A DNA stretch of 11,028 bases, from the NCBI GenBank assembly GCA_026193755.1, contig JAPHUI010000424.1, positions 1 through 11,028 of the forward strand, given 5' to 3'. The notes beneath the pieces were generated by a model. The model was not told where the DNA came from. It saw nothing but the letters and a program-made list of their open reading frames with translations, and did no database searches. The translations under genes and the position numbers were made by a program. Below, one piece after another: positions 1 through 8,140 of this stretch; within the stretch, counting starts at the first letter, position 1, and every line of letters begins with the position of its first letter. Source of the stretch: Ignavibacteriaceae bacterium (GTDB lineage: Bacteria > Bacteroidota > Ignavibacteria > Ignavibacteriales > Ignavibacteriaceae).

Positions 1-18
1 AAATTATAATTTGATGCT

Positions 19-222
19 ATGGCTGAAAAGAAAAAATTTCTTTTAAGAATGGATGAAAATGTTCATGATGCTCTTGAAAAATGGGCGTAAGATGAATTGA
101 GAAGTATAAATGCTCAGATTGAATTTCTGCTTACGCAAGCAGTTAAGAGTGCAGGAAGGATGAAATCTACAAACTTAAACGAGCCTCCTGCAGATCAGCC
201 ACTCAAGCCCGAAGAAAATTAG
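19..222 (+). pseudogene. Ribbon-helix-helix (Arc-like) DNA-binding protein gene with internal stop
   Basis: Reading from ATG at 19 gives 23 codons, then an in-frame TAA at 88-90, then 43 further sense codons in the same frame to TAG at 220-222. The first part (MAEKKKFLLRMDENVHDAL, then EKWA) matches the beta strand and first helix of Arc-like RHH proteins. The part after the stop ([19 protein letters not shown]) matches the turn and second helix. Proteins of this kind bind DNA as dimers through the paired strands and often act as small repressors or antitoxin-like regulators. A 23-residue product would lack the second helix and should not fold. Re-initiation at TTG (97) would give only the second helix. 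The simplest reading is recent inactivation by one substitution (for example CAA or GAA to TAA) or a sequencing error. No toxin gene is visible, but only 18 bases lie upstream. The gene converges with the ATPase gene on the other strand, with 12 bp between their stops and no terminator. Confidence 0.72.
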
Positions 223-234
223 AAGACTCGAATT

Positions 235-1788
235 TTACTTTCTGCGCGTTGTTCCACCCAAACCAAGCACACCCAGAATACCACGAGTAAATTCTCTTGC
301 AATTGTTCTGCCGATTTGTTTTGTTGTTGTGCTTGTAAGAACTTTTTCGAAAGTGCTTTTTTCCTGTCTCGGTCTTCCTCGTGGTTTCTTTGGAGGCTCA
401 TATTTAGGAATTGGTTTAGTCTTCGGTATTTGCGCAACTTCAATTTTTCTGTTTAACAATTCATATGCGCTTTCTCTGTCAATCGTTTCGTTATACTTTT
501 GAACAAGCCTCGAGTTATTTACTATCTCGCGTATTTCATCATCCGAAAGAACATCCATTCTTGATTGTGGTGCACGAAGTAAAGTTGCTGCAAGAGGTGT
601 TGGAATTCCTTTTTCATTCAAAGCAGTAATAGCAGCTTCACCAATACCTAGCGAAGTCAACATTTCATCAGTCTTATAATATTCTGATGTTGGATAATTC
701 TCGGCGGTAAGTTTTATCATTTGCCGGTCTTTTGCTGTGAATGCTCTAAGTGCATGCTGAACCTTCAAACCTAATTGCGATAAAACACTTGCTGGCACAT
801 CAGTAGGGTTTTGTGTACAGAAGAAAACTCCAACTCCTTTTGAACGGATAAGCTTTATTATTGTTTCAATCTGTTCTAACAATGCTTTTGAAGCTTCTTT
901 AAAAATAAGGTGAGCCTCATCGATAAAGATAGCAAGTTTTGGCCGGGCAAGATCACCCTCTTCCGGAAAAGAAGAATAAATTTCTGCAAGTAATTGGAGC
1001 ATAAAAGTAGAGAACAATTTCGGTTTATCCTGCAAATCAACAAGCCGGATTATTGAGATAATTCCATGTCCCTTGTCGTCTATTCTTACAAGATCATCTA
1101 CCTCGAAAGATTTCTCGCCGAAAAACTTTTCTGCACCCTGCTGCTCAAGTTCAATTACTTTTCGTAAGATAGTTCCAACAGATGTTGTAGAAATTTTTCC
1201 GTACTCCTTTTCTATGTCCGCTTTTCCCTCGTCTGAAATGTACTGAAGCGCCCGTTTAAAATCTTTTAAATCTAAAACAGGAAGATGTGAATCGTCACAG
1301 TATTTAAATATGAGAGATACAAAGCTTGCCTGCGTATCATTCAGTTCAAGAATTTTGGAAAGGAGAACCGGACCAAACTCAGAAACGGTTGCACGTAAAC
1401 GGACACCTTTTTCTTCTGAGAGAGTGAGCATTTCAACTGGAAATCCTTCGGCTGTGTATTGCAAACCTATTTTCTGATGTCGTTCTTCTATTTTTGGATT
1501 AACAGCTCCCGGTTTGGCAATTCCGCTTAAATCTCCTTTCACATCCATTACCAGAACAGGAATACTTTTGGATGAAAGCTGCTCGGTAATTATTTGTAAA
1601 GTTTTTGTTTTACCTGTGCCAGTTGCACCAGCAATTAGCCCATGCCTGTTCAAAGTTTTTAGGGGAATGTTTACAAAAAGATCTTTAATACAATCTCCTG
1701 CATAAATTGCTCCACCGAGAGTTATATAATCTCCTTTGAAAGAATATGAAGAGTTTATTTCTTCTGCGAATTTTTCTTTATCACTCAT
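235..1788 (-). CDS. HerA-like ATPase, DUF853 family (YjgR-like)
   Basis: This is a 517-residue P-loop ATPase of the HerA/FtsK type in the DUF853 (HerA C-terminal-like) family that includes E. coli YjgR. The Walker A motif GATGTGKT is at residues 54-61. MDVKGDLSGIAKPG follows at about 81-94. The Walker B segment LAIFIDEAH is at 285-293, with D290 and E291 as the acidic pair. A conserved IRSKGVGVFFCTQNPTDVP block lies at about 314-332. HerA relatives are hexameric DNA-translocating motors, but the cellular role of DUF853 proteins is not established, so helicase activity is inference. The tail has a basic proline-rich linker containing KKPRGRPRQ (467-475), which resembles an AT-hook, and ends in the family-like IGRTIAREFTRGILGVLGL. 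No ribosome binding site is evident before ATG at 1788. The start is supported because MSDKEKFAEE runs directly into the conserved domain. The gene diverges from tag across 156 bp. Confidence 0.9.
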   Translation of the reverse strand: MSDKEKFAEEINSSYSFKGDYITLGGAIYAGDCIKDLFVNIPLKTLNRHGLIAGATGTGKTKTLQIITEQLSSKSIPVLVMDVKGDLSGIAKPGAVNPKIEERHQKIGLQYTAEGFPVEMLTLSEEKGVRLRATVSEFGPVLLSKILELNDTQASFVSLIFKYCDDSHLPVLDLKDFKRALQYISDEGKADIEKEYGKISTTSVGTILRKVIELEQQGAEKFFGEKSFEVDDLVRIDDKGHGIISIIRLVDLQDKPKLFSTFMLQLLAEIYSSFPEEGDLARPKLAIFIDEAHLIFKEASKALLEQIETIIKLIRSKGVGVFFCTQNPTDVPASVLSQLGLKVQHALRAFTAKDRQMIKLTAENYPTSEYYKTDEMLTSLGIGEAAITALNEKGIPTPLAATLLRAPQSRMDVLSDDEIREIVNNSRLVQKYNETIDRESAYELLNRKIEVAQIPKTKPIPKYEPPKKPRGRPRQEKSTFEKVLTSTTTKQIGRTIAREFTRGILGVLGLGGTTRRK

Positions 1789-1944
1789 ATTAATATTTGA
1801 TGATTTTATAAAAGAATTATTTGTTTAAATTTAAGAAAATAATAATTGCCATATTGGTTAGATTCAGAATGACCATTGCTAATTTTATTAAAATTATGAC
1901 TTCTTCCAGATAGTATTCAACCAATAATTTATTGAAAGACTAAT

Positions 1945-2505
1945 ATGAAACAACGATGTCCCTGGCCATCAGACGACTCTTTGATGATAAAGTATCACGA
2001 CAAAGAATGGGGGGTTCCGGTTCACAACGACAGGAAACTTTTTGAGTTTTTAATTCTTGAAGGCTTCCAGGCAGGATTAAGCTGGCGAACAATTCTTCAT
2101 AAAAGAGAAAACTTCCAGGAAGCATTTGATAACTTCGACTTCAATAAAATTGCAAAATACAATAGAAAAAAAATCAATTCTCTCCTAAAAAATGAAGGAA
2201 TTATCCGAAACAAACTTAAAATTGAAGCTGCTATTACAAATGCCAAGGCATTCCTACAAGTAAGAAAAGAATTTGGAACTTTCGACAAATATATCTGGAG
2301 TTTTGTTAATGGGAAGCCAATTGATAACAAATTTAAATCTCTGAAAGAACTTCCAGCTAAAACAAAGCTTTCTGATAAAATTAGTGAAGATCTTAAAAAG
2401 CGCGGGTTTAAATTTGTCGGCTCAACGATAGTTTACGCACATATGCAGGCAACAGGGATGGTAAATGATCATGTCGTGAGTTGTTTCAGATACAAAGAAA
2501 TATAG
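1945..2505 (+). CDS. tag: DNA-3-methyladenine glycosylase I
   Basis: This 186-residue enzyme removes 3-methyladenine from alkylated DNA, the first step of base excision repair, in the cytoplasm. It has the usual length of Tag and aligns by eye along the whole family pattern: RCPW at 4-7, YHDKEWGVP at 17-25, LEGFQAGLSW at 38-47, GIIRNKLKI at 85-93, and KKRGFKFVGSTIVYAHMQA followed by TGMVNDHVVSC at about 151-180. The four zinc ligands known from E. coli Tag (Cys4, His17, His175, Cys179) correspond to C5, H18, H176 and C180, all present. The base-recognition glutamate (E. coli Glu38) corresponds to E39. The start at 1945 is favoured because the zinc-binding cysteine lies only four residues in; the upstream ribosome binding site is weak (GAAAGA at 1934-1939). 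The gene stands alone on its strand, diverging from the HerA-like gene. I see no Ada-like or other alkylation-response operator. Confidence 0.95.
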   Translation: MKQRCPWPSDDSLMIKYHDKEWGVPVHNDRKLFEFLILEGFQAGLSWRTILHKRENFQEAFDNFDFNKIAKYNRKKINSLLKNEGIIRNKLKIEAAITNAKAFLQVRKEFGTFDKYIWSFVNGKPIDNKFKSLKELPAKTKLSDKISEDLKKRGFKFVGSTIVYAHMQATGMVNDHVVSCFRYKEI

Positions 2506-2506
2506 C

Positions 2507-2536
2507 AATTATTTATTAGTAGAGATAATAATTTTC
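2507..2536 (+). terminator. Weak AT-rich hairpin after tag
   Basis: Two bases after the tag stop, AATTATT (2507-2513) can pair with AATAATT (2527-2533) across a 13-base loop, followed by TTC. The stem is all A-T, so it is a poor intrinsic terminator. It is listed because it is the only candidate between tag and the next gene. Confidence 0.2.
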
Positions 2537-2561
2537 AATTCGACTTGTATAAGTAATAATA

Positions 2562-2567
2562 TATAAT
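2562..2567 (+). promoter_or_regulatory. Possible -10 element of the secreted propeller gene
   Basis: TATAAT lies 50 bases before the start codon at 2618, in the 112-bp gap after tag. It sits inside an AT-only near-palindrome, AATATAT-A-ATATATT (2558-2572). No good -35 box is seen 17 bases upstream. The match is to the general -10 consensus only, in very AT-rich DNA. Confidence 0.3.
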
Positions 2568-2606
2568 ATATTGCTGTTTGAAGATGTAAATATTCATAAA
2601 AAATCC

Positions 2607-2613
2607 AAGGAGG
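2607..2613 (+). promoter_or_regulatory. Strong ribosome binding site
   Basis: AAGGAGG sits 4 bases before ATG at 2618. It is the best Shine-Dalgarno match in the window and fixes the start of the propeller gene, whose signal peptide begins at that ATG. Confidence 0.8.
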
Positions 2614-2617
2614 AAGA

Positions 2618-4390
2618 ATGAAAATATTCAAACTATGTTTAGTAACCATTTCTTTACTTTTTGCTGTCGCGGTTTCAGCACAAGACAAACCAACTATTAG
2701 TTTTGAAGACCTGATGATATCTACCGAGCAGAATTTTCAGATAGTTAATGATGCGCGGGAATTGGCAGCATCGTTAGATTTGCCCCACACAATTTATTTG
2801 CCCGAAGGAATTTTTATTGAAGCAAAAGGAATAGAGAACAATCGGGTTGTTTATACGATAATAAATGATTTGAGACATCCTTTTAACAACGGAGAAATTG
2901 CTTATTGGGAAGAAATATCATCAAGATTTGATCTTACAAATGCCAGGATTCATTGGGCAAACAGACCGACACAGAATCCCGAGCTTGGATATGAAATTAC
3001 TCAGCAGCAAAATCCAGTTGCTAGTTTTGTTATGGTTCTTGAGTCTACGAACGATGCCGTTATGACATTTAATTATAATGATGGTTCTTTAATTAATCCC
3101 GCATTTATTCCCGGCGGAAATCCAAACCTTAGTACTCCGATTGAACCTTTGCTTACTCCCAATGCCACAATCCTTATATCCGATCAATTAACAGACAACA
3201 TTGTAGAGTTTGATACACTAGGTGCTTTTATAAGAATCTTTTTTGGTGGAAATGTTGCGGTTTTAGATAATTGTCGCGGGATAGAACTTACCCCCGGTTA
3301 TGCAACTGTGGTTGCTGCAATTGCCGGCGGTACAAATCAGGATGCAATAGCAGAATTTGATGTAACAACTGGAAACTATCTTGGAAACTTTATTGCTCCT
3401 AATGTAGCACAGATGGATGGACCATGGGATATTATATTCAGATCAACAGATTGTCTGGTTTCAGGACAAGCAAGTAACAATATTGCCAGGTATGATTTGA
3501 GTGGCACCTATCTAGGAGTATTTGTGCCATCTATTATTTTTCCGGAGCAAATAAATCATGGTGCAAATGGTAATGTAATTGTTGGTAATTTCAGTTCTCC
3601 ATCCGGTTTATATGTCTATGATTCAAATGGAACTCAGCTCAACTACTTTAATTCGGTCACAGGATTGCGAGGTGCGTTTCAACTTGGTAACGGAAATTAT
3701 CTTATTACAAATGGTGCGGGTGTTTACGTAATTGATCAGAACACTGGTTCTGTTTTATCAACACCAGTATCTGGAGTATCCGGAAGATCAACTCACGAAT
3801 ATGATTTGTCAATAGTTCCCGTTGAGCTAACCTCGTTCTCTGCGAGTGTATCAGGCACCAATGTTGAATTAAACTGGGCAACGGCAACGGAAGTAAACAA
3901 CCAGGGATTTGATGTTGAACGGGGTCAAGACAACATCACCTTTGAGAAAATTGGTTTTGTTCCTGGCTTTGGTACAACAACAGAACCGAAGAGTTACAGC
4001 TATACTGATCAATCAGCAAACAGTGGAAAATACTACTACAGATTAAAACAAGTTAATTTTGACGGAAGCTTTGACTACTCAGGTGTCGTAGAGGTTGAAG
4101 TATCTCTGCCAGCAAAGTTTGCTCTTGAACAGAACTATCCGAATCCTTTTAATCCTTCAACATCAATTCAGTTCTCATTACCGGTTGATGCTCAGGTAAC
4201 GATTGGTGTTTACAACCTTGTTGGTGAAAAAGCAGCTGAAGTCGCTAGTCGTAATTTTGCAGCCGGTTCACATAATGTTACTATTGATGCAAGTGCATTA
4301 ACCAGCGGAATTTACTTTTATAAGTTAGATGCGACAGGAATTGATGGTAAAACCTTCACAAGTGTGAAGAAGATGACCTTACTTAAGTAA
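2618..4390 (+). CDS. Secreted beta-propeller protein with FN3-like and T9SS sorting domains
   Basis: This is a 590-residue exported protein of unknown function. Residues 1-21 form a signal peptide (MKIFKLCLVTISLLFAVAVSA) with likely cleavage before Q22. Residues about 35-130 form a compact segment containing LPHTIYLPEGIFIEAKGIEN. Residues about 180-395 hold repeated strand patterns such as ISDQLTDNIVEFD, VSGQASNNIARYD, IVGNFSSPSGLYVYD and ITNGAGVYVID, as expected of an NHL-like or quinoprotein-like beta-propeller. Residues about 401-493 (PVELTSFSASVSGTNVELNW onward) resemble a fibronectin type III-like domain. The C terminus (about 503-590) has NYPNPFNPSTSIQFSLP, GVYNLVGEKAAEV and GIYFYKLDA followed by KKMTLLK, a type A sorting domain of the type IX secretion system. 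The protein should therefore cross the outer membrane and be attached to the cell surface or released. No catalytic motif is visible. Binding or surface display is inference. Confidence 0.88.
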   Translation: MKIFKLCLVTISLLFAVAVSAQDKPTISFEDLMISTEQNFQIVNDARELAASLDLPHTIYLPEGIFIEAKGIENNRVVYTIINDLRHPFNNGEIAYWEEISSRFDLTNARIHWANRPTQNPELGYEITQQQNPVASFVMVLESTNDAVMTFNYNDGSLINPAFIPGGNPNLSTPIEPLLTPNATILISDQLTDNIVEFDTLGAFIRIFFGGNVAVLDNCRGIELTPGYATVVAAIAGGTNQDAIAEFDVTTGNYLGNFIAPNVAQMDGPWDIIFRSTDCLVSGQASNNIARYDLSGTYLGVFVPSIIFPEQINHGANGNVIVGNFSSPSGLYVYDSNGTQLNYFNSVTGLRGAFQLGNGNYLITNGAGVYVIDQNTGSVLSTPVSGVSGRSTHEYDLSIVPVELTSFSASVSGTNVELNWATATEVNNQGFDVERGQDNITFEKIGFVPGFGTTTEPKSYSYTDQSANSGKYYYRLKQVNFDGSFDYSGVVEVEVSLPAKFALEQNYPNPFNPSTSIQFSLPVDAQVTIGVYNLVGEKAAEVASRNFAAGSHNVTIDASALTSGIYFYKLDATGIDGKTFTSVKKMTLLK

Positions 4391-4415
4391 GAATGATTCA
4401 AAATGTGCTTAAAAG

Positions 4416-4442
4416 AAAGCCCCGTATAGTAGGGGCTTTTTT
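4416..4442. terminator. Bidirectional intrinsic terminator
   Basis: AAAGCCCC (4416-4423) pairs perfectly with GGGGCTTT (4432-4439) around an 8-base loop and is followed by a T run through 4442 on the plus strand. Read on the minus strand, the same stem is followed by CTTTCTTTT. It lies between the convergent ends of the propeller gene (stop at 4390) and the DUF2461 gene (stop at 4465), so it can end both transcripts. Confidence 0.9.
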
Positions 4443-4464
4443 AATTTGTTTGATGTGAACGAGC

Positions 4465-5151
4465 TTATAAAATATTCTTAACTAACCATCTGTGCAGCGG
4501 CAGCATATCCTTAAAAATTTTAAAAATTACAGTAACTGCTTTCCCGTTGCCAATCTCTTTTAAGTTGCTGCCTTCATACCATGCATAAAGTCCATCATAT
4601 AAAAGATAACCCGGATAAAGAGTGTTTGGATCGTAACCCTTTGGGGTTTTTTTGTACTTTTTCCCGCCAATTGAGTAACCTTTCTTCTCCAGAGATCGTA
4701 CAATTCTATGAAGTTCTTTAACGGATGACGGATCGGAAACAACATCACGATATTTTTTAAGCAAGTGCGGGGGGAACATATAAATTCCAAGCCCAACACC
4801 AAAAAGTTTTGGTTCAAGATGAAAGTAAAATCCGCTCGCATCCATTTTTTTCAATTTCCCATTCCAGAAATACAAGCCCGCATTGGTTTTGTAAGGCGTT
4901 TTATCCTTGCTGAAGCGAACATCTCTGTGCAAACGAAAAATAGATTTATCAATCTTTGGTATAGCTACAATCTCCGGATCGAGATCAAGAAGTCTGTCTC
5001 CCATCTCAACAACAAACTGAATGCTGGGCTCAAGAAAATCGGAGTTGTAAAGGTCTCGATTGGCCTCAAACCATTTACGGTTATTATTCTTTGAAAGCTT
5101 ATTTAAATACGCTGCTGTTCGTTTAGGAAAATCTTTTAGTGTTGTGTTCAT
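4465..5151 (-). CDS. DUF2461 family protein
   Basis: This 228-residue cytoplasmic protein belongs to the DUF2461 family, which is widespread in bacteria and has no settled function. Recognisable family blocks are the N-terminal LSKNNNRKWFEANRDLY (19-35), the hallmark SIFRLHRDVRFSKDKTPYKT (70-89) with its dense Arg/Lys/Asp pattern, and FYFHLEP (108-114) followed by GVGLGIYMFPPHLLKKYR. The length is normal and there is no signal peptide or membrane segment. The start at 5151 is preceded by a short AAGG five bases upstream. It lies 32 bp downstream of the M16 peptidase gene on the same strand, with no terminator between them, so the two are probably co-transcribed and end at the terminator around 4416-4442. 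Many proteins of this family are encoded alone, so the pairing may be incidental. Confidence 0.88.
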   Translation of the reverse strand: MNTTLKDFPKRTAAYLNKLSKNNNRKWFEANRDLYNSDFLEPSIQFVVEMGDRLLDLDPEIVAIPKIDKSIFRLHRDVRFSKDKTPYKTNAGLYFWNGKLKKMDASGFYFHLEPKLFGVGLGIYMFPPHLLKKYRDVVSDPSSVKELHRIVRSLEKKGYSIGGKKYKKTPKGYDPNTLYPGYLLYDGLYAWYEGSNLKEIGNGKAVTVIFKIFKDMLPLHRWLVKNIL

Positions 5152-5183
5152 TTTACCTTAGTTATGTTTTTTAGATATACGAA

Positions 5184-7976
5184 TTATTTTTCTGATTCCG
5201 GATACAAAACAACTTTTACAACATTCTTTCCAAGATATTTATCCGCAGCATTTTTTATATCATCAGCGGTAAGTTCATCTACCCACTGGTTATAATTTAA
5301 TATCTGCATCGGATCGTCATTGTTTTCAAGATAGTCTGAAATTTCATTATTCCAAAATTTGTTTTGCTTTAAGTTTAACTCTCTTTGTCTTTTTTGGGTT
5401 TCTTTGATTTTAGTCATTACTACATCATCAGGACCAAAAGTTTTAATTGAATCCAGCACACTGTAAAAAGCCTGCACGAGCTCATCTACTCTATCAGGAT
5501 TACAACCGAAACCAAAGTTAATACTGTAGTGAGCAGTTGGTATTCTGTAAATTTGATCGTAGGCATATACTCCATAAGTGCCGCCTTTATCTTCCCTGAG
5601 AACCTCTCTTAATTTTATATCCAGCACATCCACAAGGGATTCCATCGTATGTTCTTCCTTTCTGCTCCAATTCATGTCACCAACGTAAACAATTGCTACA
5701 GAACTTTTCGGCTCAATTCCCTTGTCGACTTCTTTTTCTATTGTCCCAGTTATGTTGTGATACTTAAGGTCAACTGGCTTTTCGTTGCTGTTAAATGAAG
5801 GAAGTCCGCCAAGATAAGTTTCAACAAGCGGTTTAAACACGGTTGTATCTATGTTTCCTACAAATACAAAAGTAAAGTCGCCTGCATCTCTAAAACGTTC
5901 TTTAAAGATATTAAGCGATTTATTTGGATTTATCTCATCAAGCATTTTTACGGTAAGCGGTCTCGATCTGAAATGATAATCTGTAAGCGTAACCGTTAGA
6001 GTATCGCTAAAAGCAGATTGTGGGTTGTTGCTTTTATTTTCAAGATAGGATTTCATTTTCGATTTTAAAGACAGGAATCCGGTAGAATCTATTCGTGGCG
6101 AAGTAAAATATGAATAGATTAATTGGAAAAGAGTCTCAGCATCTTTAGGGCTTGCACTTCCGTTTAATCCCTCATAATAAAAACCCATATAAGGAGATAC
6201 ATTTACTATTTTTCCTGATAAATATTTATCCAGCTCTGTTTTATTGAAACCATCCAGACCGGACTCGCGAACTAATGCAGGGGAGTTTTGTGCCGAAAGA
6301 AAATCTTCATCTTTAACCAGCGAAGAGCCACCAGGACTAAAAGCACTAAAAACGATCTCATCATTTTTAAAATCTGTAGGTTTTAAAAATACTTTAACAC
6401 CGTTTTTTAATCTCCATTCTATTAAACCCAATCTCTCAATATTTTTAGATGAAACAACAGGCGAGGGTGAAGGCACGGTTTCAATAAGAGGTTTCTCAGC
6501 AACTTTATCTTCGTACGGGGTTATTTTTTCGGAACCGACCTTGGCAATTATCGCCGACAATTCTTCTTCCGTAGGAATTTTAAGATTTTCTTTTTCGGGG
6601 GAATTAACCATAACAACCCTGTTTTCGTGTTTCAACAATTCGGAGGAAACCGTATTGACTTCATCTAAGGTTATTTCAGGGATTAATTCTTGAGCAAGTT
6701 TATATTGGTCTTCAATAGAAATTATAGGATCGCCGTAGAGAAAATTATTATCAAATTCTCTGATAATTTGTGAAGATTCTGTCTTATCTTTTTCCGCCAG
6801 TCTCTTTTCAGCCATTCTTAAATAGTTGGTCTTTTGTCGTTCTAATTCTGTTGATGTAAACCCGAATTCCTTTACTCTTTCAGCCTCGCGAAGCAAAGCC
6901 TCGAAACCTGTCTCTATCCCCCCATCTTTAACCATTGCAGTTAGAAAGCTTATATCGGATGATTTTGCAAATCTTGAGTCACCTGCAAAAGCATAAGAAA
7001 ATGGTGGATTGGAAGAAGTGGTTAGTTCATTTAGTCTGTCATTTAAGATTCCATAAAAAATATCATGAATAAGCTGATTCTTATATCCCGCCAGATCCCT
7101 TACTTCTCTTGGTTTCTGTAAATAATATAAGGAAACCGTTGAGTATGTTGCTTCTTTATCCGAAGCTATCGCGAAATAAGTATCCTCGTGACCCGGGATG
7201 TCATAAACTTTTCTCTCTCTTTCATTTTCAGGCGAGTGTAAATTGCTAAAATGTTGTTTAATGTAGTTCTCGATTTCGTTTACATCAAAATCACCAACTG
7301 CTGCAACAGCAATTAAATCAGGTCTGTACCAATCCTTGTAAAAATCCTTAATTGTTTCATAGTTGGCTGATTCAATAATTTCTTTTTTCCCTATCGGAAG
7401 TCTTTCTGCGTATCTTGAACCCTTAAACAGAATCGGCAATTGCTTATCGAGCATGCGCATATTTGCTCCACGGCCGAGACGCCATTCTTCAATTACTACT
7501 CCCCGTTCCTTATTAATTTCTGTAGTGTCAAAAGAAAGATTGTGAGCCCAATCTTCCAGAACTAAAAATCCGGTTTTTAATATATTAATACTGTCTGTAG
7601 GCACGGTCAGCATATAAACCGTCTGGTCAAAACTTGTGTAAGCATTTAGCTCGGGTCCGAATTTAATTCCAAGTTTTTCAAGATAGTTGATCAACTCATT
7701 CTTCTTAAAATGCTTCGTCCCGTTAAATGCCATGTGCTCTACAAAATGCGCAAGGCCACGCTGATCTTCATTCTCAAGAACAGATCCGGCCTTTACATAC
7801 AAACGGAGCTCCGCTCTTTTCTCCGGTTTTTGATTTTTCTTAATATAATATTTTACACCGTTGTCTAAAGTGCCCGTTATAACATCTTTATCAAAAGGAA
7901 GCGGTTGGTTTTGTGAAAATGTAGTTAACGAGAAAACAAATAAATATAATGTGATTAAAAAAAATATTTTTTTCAT
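5184..7976 (-). CDS. M16 family zinc metallopeptidase (pitrilysin/insulinase-like), exported
   Basis: This 930-residue peptidase has a signal peptide (about 1-21, MKKIFFLITLYLFVFSLTTF) and is expected in the periplasm or outer envelope. The inverted zinc motif HFVEH is at 77-81: H77 and H81 bind zinc and E80 is the catalytic base. The downstream glutamates in KERGVVIEEW (156-165) supply the third ligand, probably E164. The architecture is that of a duplicated clam-shell M16 enzyme: active N-terminal domain (about 27-170), M16 C-type domain (about 195-385), then an inactive pair (about 515-915). The second half has lost HxxEH (the equivalent region reads SAQNSPALVRESG) but keeps the substrate-binding block LREDKGGTYGV (793-803, with R794 and Y801). 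A proline-rich linker at about 498-507 joins the halves. Members degrade peptides inside a closed chamber; the substrate here is unknown. The ribosome binding site is weak. It is probably first in an operon with the DUF2461 gene. Confidence 0.93.
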   Translation of the reverse strand: MKKIFFLITLYLFVFSLTTFSQNQPLPFDKDVITGTLDNGVKYYIKKNQKPEKRAELRLYVKAGSVLENEDQRGLAHFVEHMAFNGTKHFKKNELINYLEKLGIKFGPELNAYTSFDQTVYMLTVPTDSINILKTGFLVLEDWAHNLSFDTTEINKERGVVIEEWRLGRGANMRMLDKQLPILFKGSRYAERLPIGKKEIIESANYETIKDFYKDWYRPDLIAVAAVGDFDVNEIENYIKQHFSNLHSPENERERKVYDIPGHEDTYFAIASDKEATYSTVSLYYLQKPREVRDLAGYKNQLIHDIFYGILNDRLNELTTSSNPPFSYAFAGDSRFAKSSDISFLTAMVKDGGIETGFEALLREAERVKEFGFTSTELERQKTNYLRMAEKRLAEKDKTESSQIIREFDNNFLYGDPIISIEDQYKLAQELIPEITLDEVNTVSSELLKHENRVVMVNSPEKENLKIPTEEELSAIIAKVGSEKITPYEDKVAEKPLIETVPSPSPVVSSKNIERLGLIEWRLKNGVKVFLKPTDFKNDEIVFSAFSPGGSSLVKDEDFLSAQNSPALVRESGLDGFNKTELDKYLSGKIVNVSPYMGFYYEGLNGSASPKDAETLFQLIYSYFTSPRIDSTGFLSLKSKMKSYLENKSNNPQSAFSDTLTVTLTDYHFRSRPLTVKMLDEINPNKSLNIFKERFRDAGDFTFVFVGNIDTTVFKPLVETYLGGLPSFNSNEKPVDLKYHNITGTIEKEVDKGIEPKSSVAIVYVGDMNWSRKEEHTMESLVDVLDIKLREVLREDKGGTYGVYAYDQIYRIPTAHYSINFGFGCNPDRVDELVQAFYSVLDSIKTFGPDDVVMTKIKETQKRQRELNLKQNKFWNNEISDYLENNDDPMQILNYNQWVDELTADDIKNAADKYLGKNVVKVVLYPESEK

Positions 7977-8140
7977 GATAGTCTTTCGCTTAGCTTTTTA
8001 ATGTTTAGAAAAAATTGACGATGGATAAATCTTAAAGTATCTCACCATGCTAATTGATTTTAATAAAAAATAAAAAAGTAAATTTATCAATTTGAATATG
8101 TTTATATCAATCTAAAAAAATTAGAATTATAAACAATTGT
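7977..8140. other. AT-rich intergenic spacer upstream of the M16 gene
   Basis: This 164-bp gap lies between the end of the BNR protein gene and the start of the M16 gene, both on the minus strand. It should carry the M16 promoter, but no box is clear enough to call. A perfect 14-bp palindrome, TAAACAATTGTTTA (8130-8143), overlaps the BNR stop codon. A small TCTAA/TTAGA stem (8111-8125) follows it in the direction of transcription. Neither makes a convincing terminator. Confidence 0.4.

Noticed and set aside
1869..1913. Small plus-strand ORF upstream of tag (14 codons)
   Set aside because: No ribosome binding site and too short to tell from chance; not a convincing leader peptide.
4765..5094. 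Plus-strand ORF of 109 codons
   Set aside because: It is antisense to the DUF2461 gene, whose family motifs are clear; there is no start signal.
6244..6693. Plus-strand ORF of 149 codons
   Set aside because: It is antisense within the strongly supported M16 peptidase gene and has a shadow-like composition.
7449..7468. GAGCA...TGCTC inverted repeat containing GCATAT, resembling the DUF134 palindrome core
   Set aside because: It lies inside the M16 coding sequence, has only 5-bp arms and lacks the ATGAGCATATGCTCAT core, so it is explained by codons.
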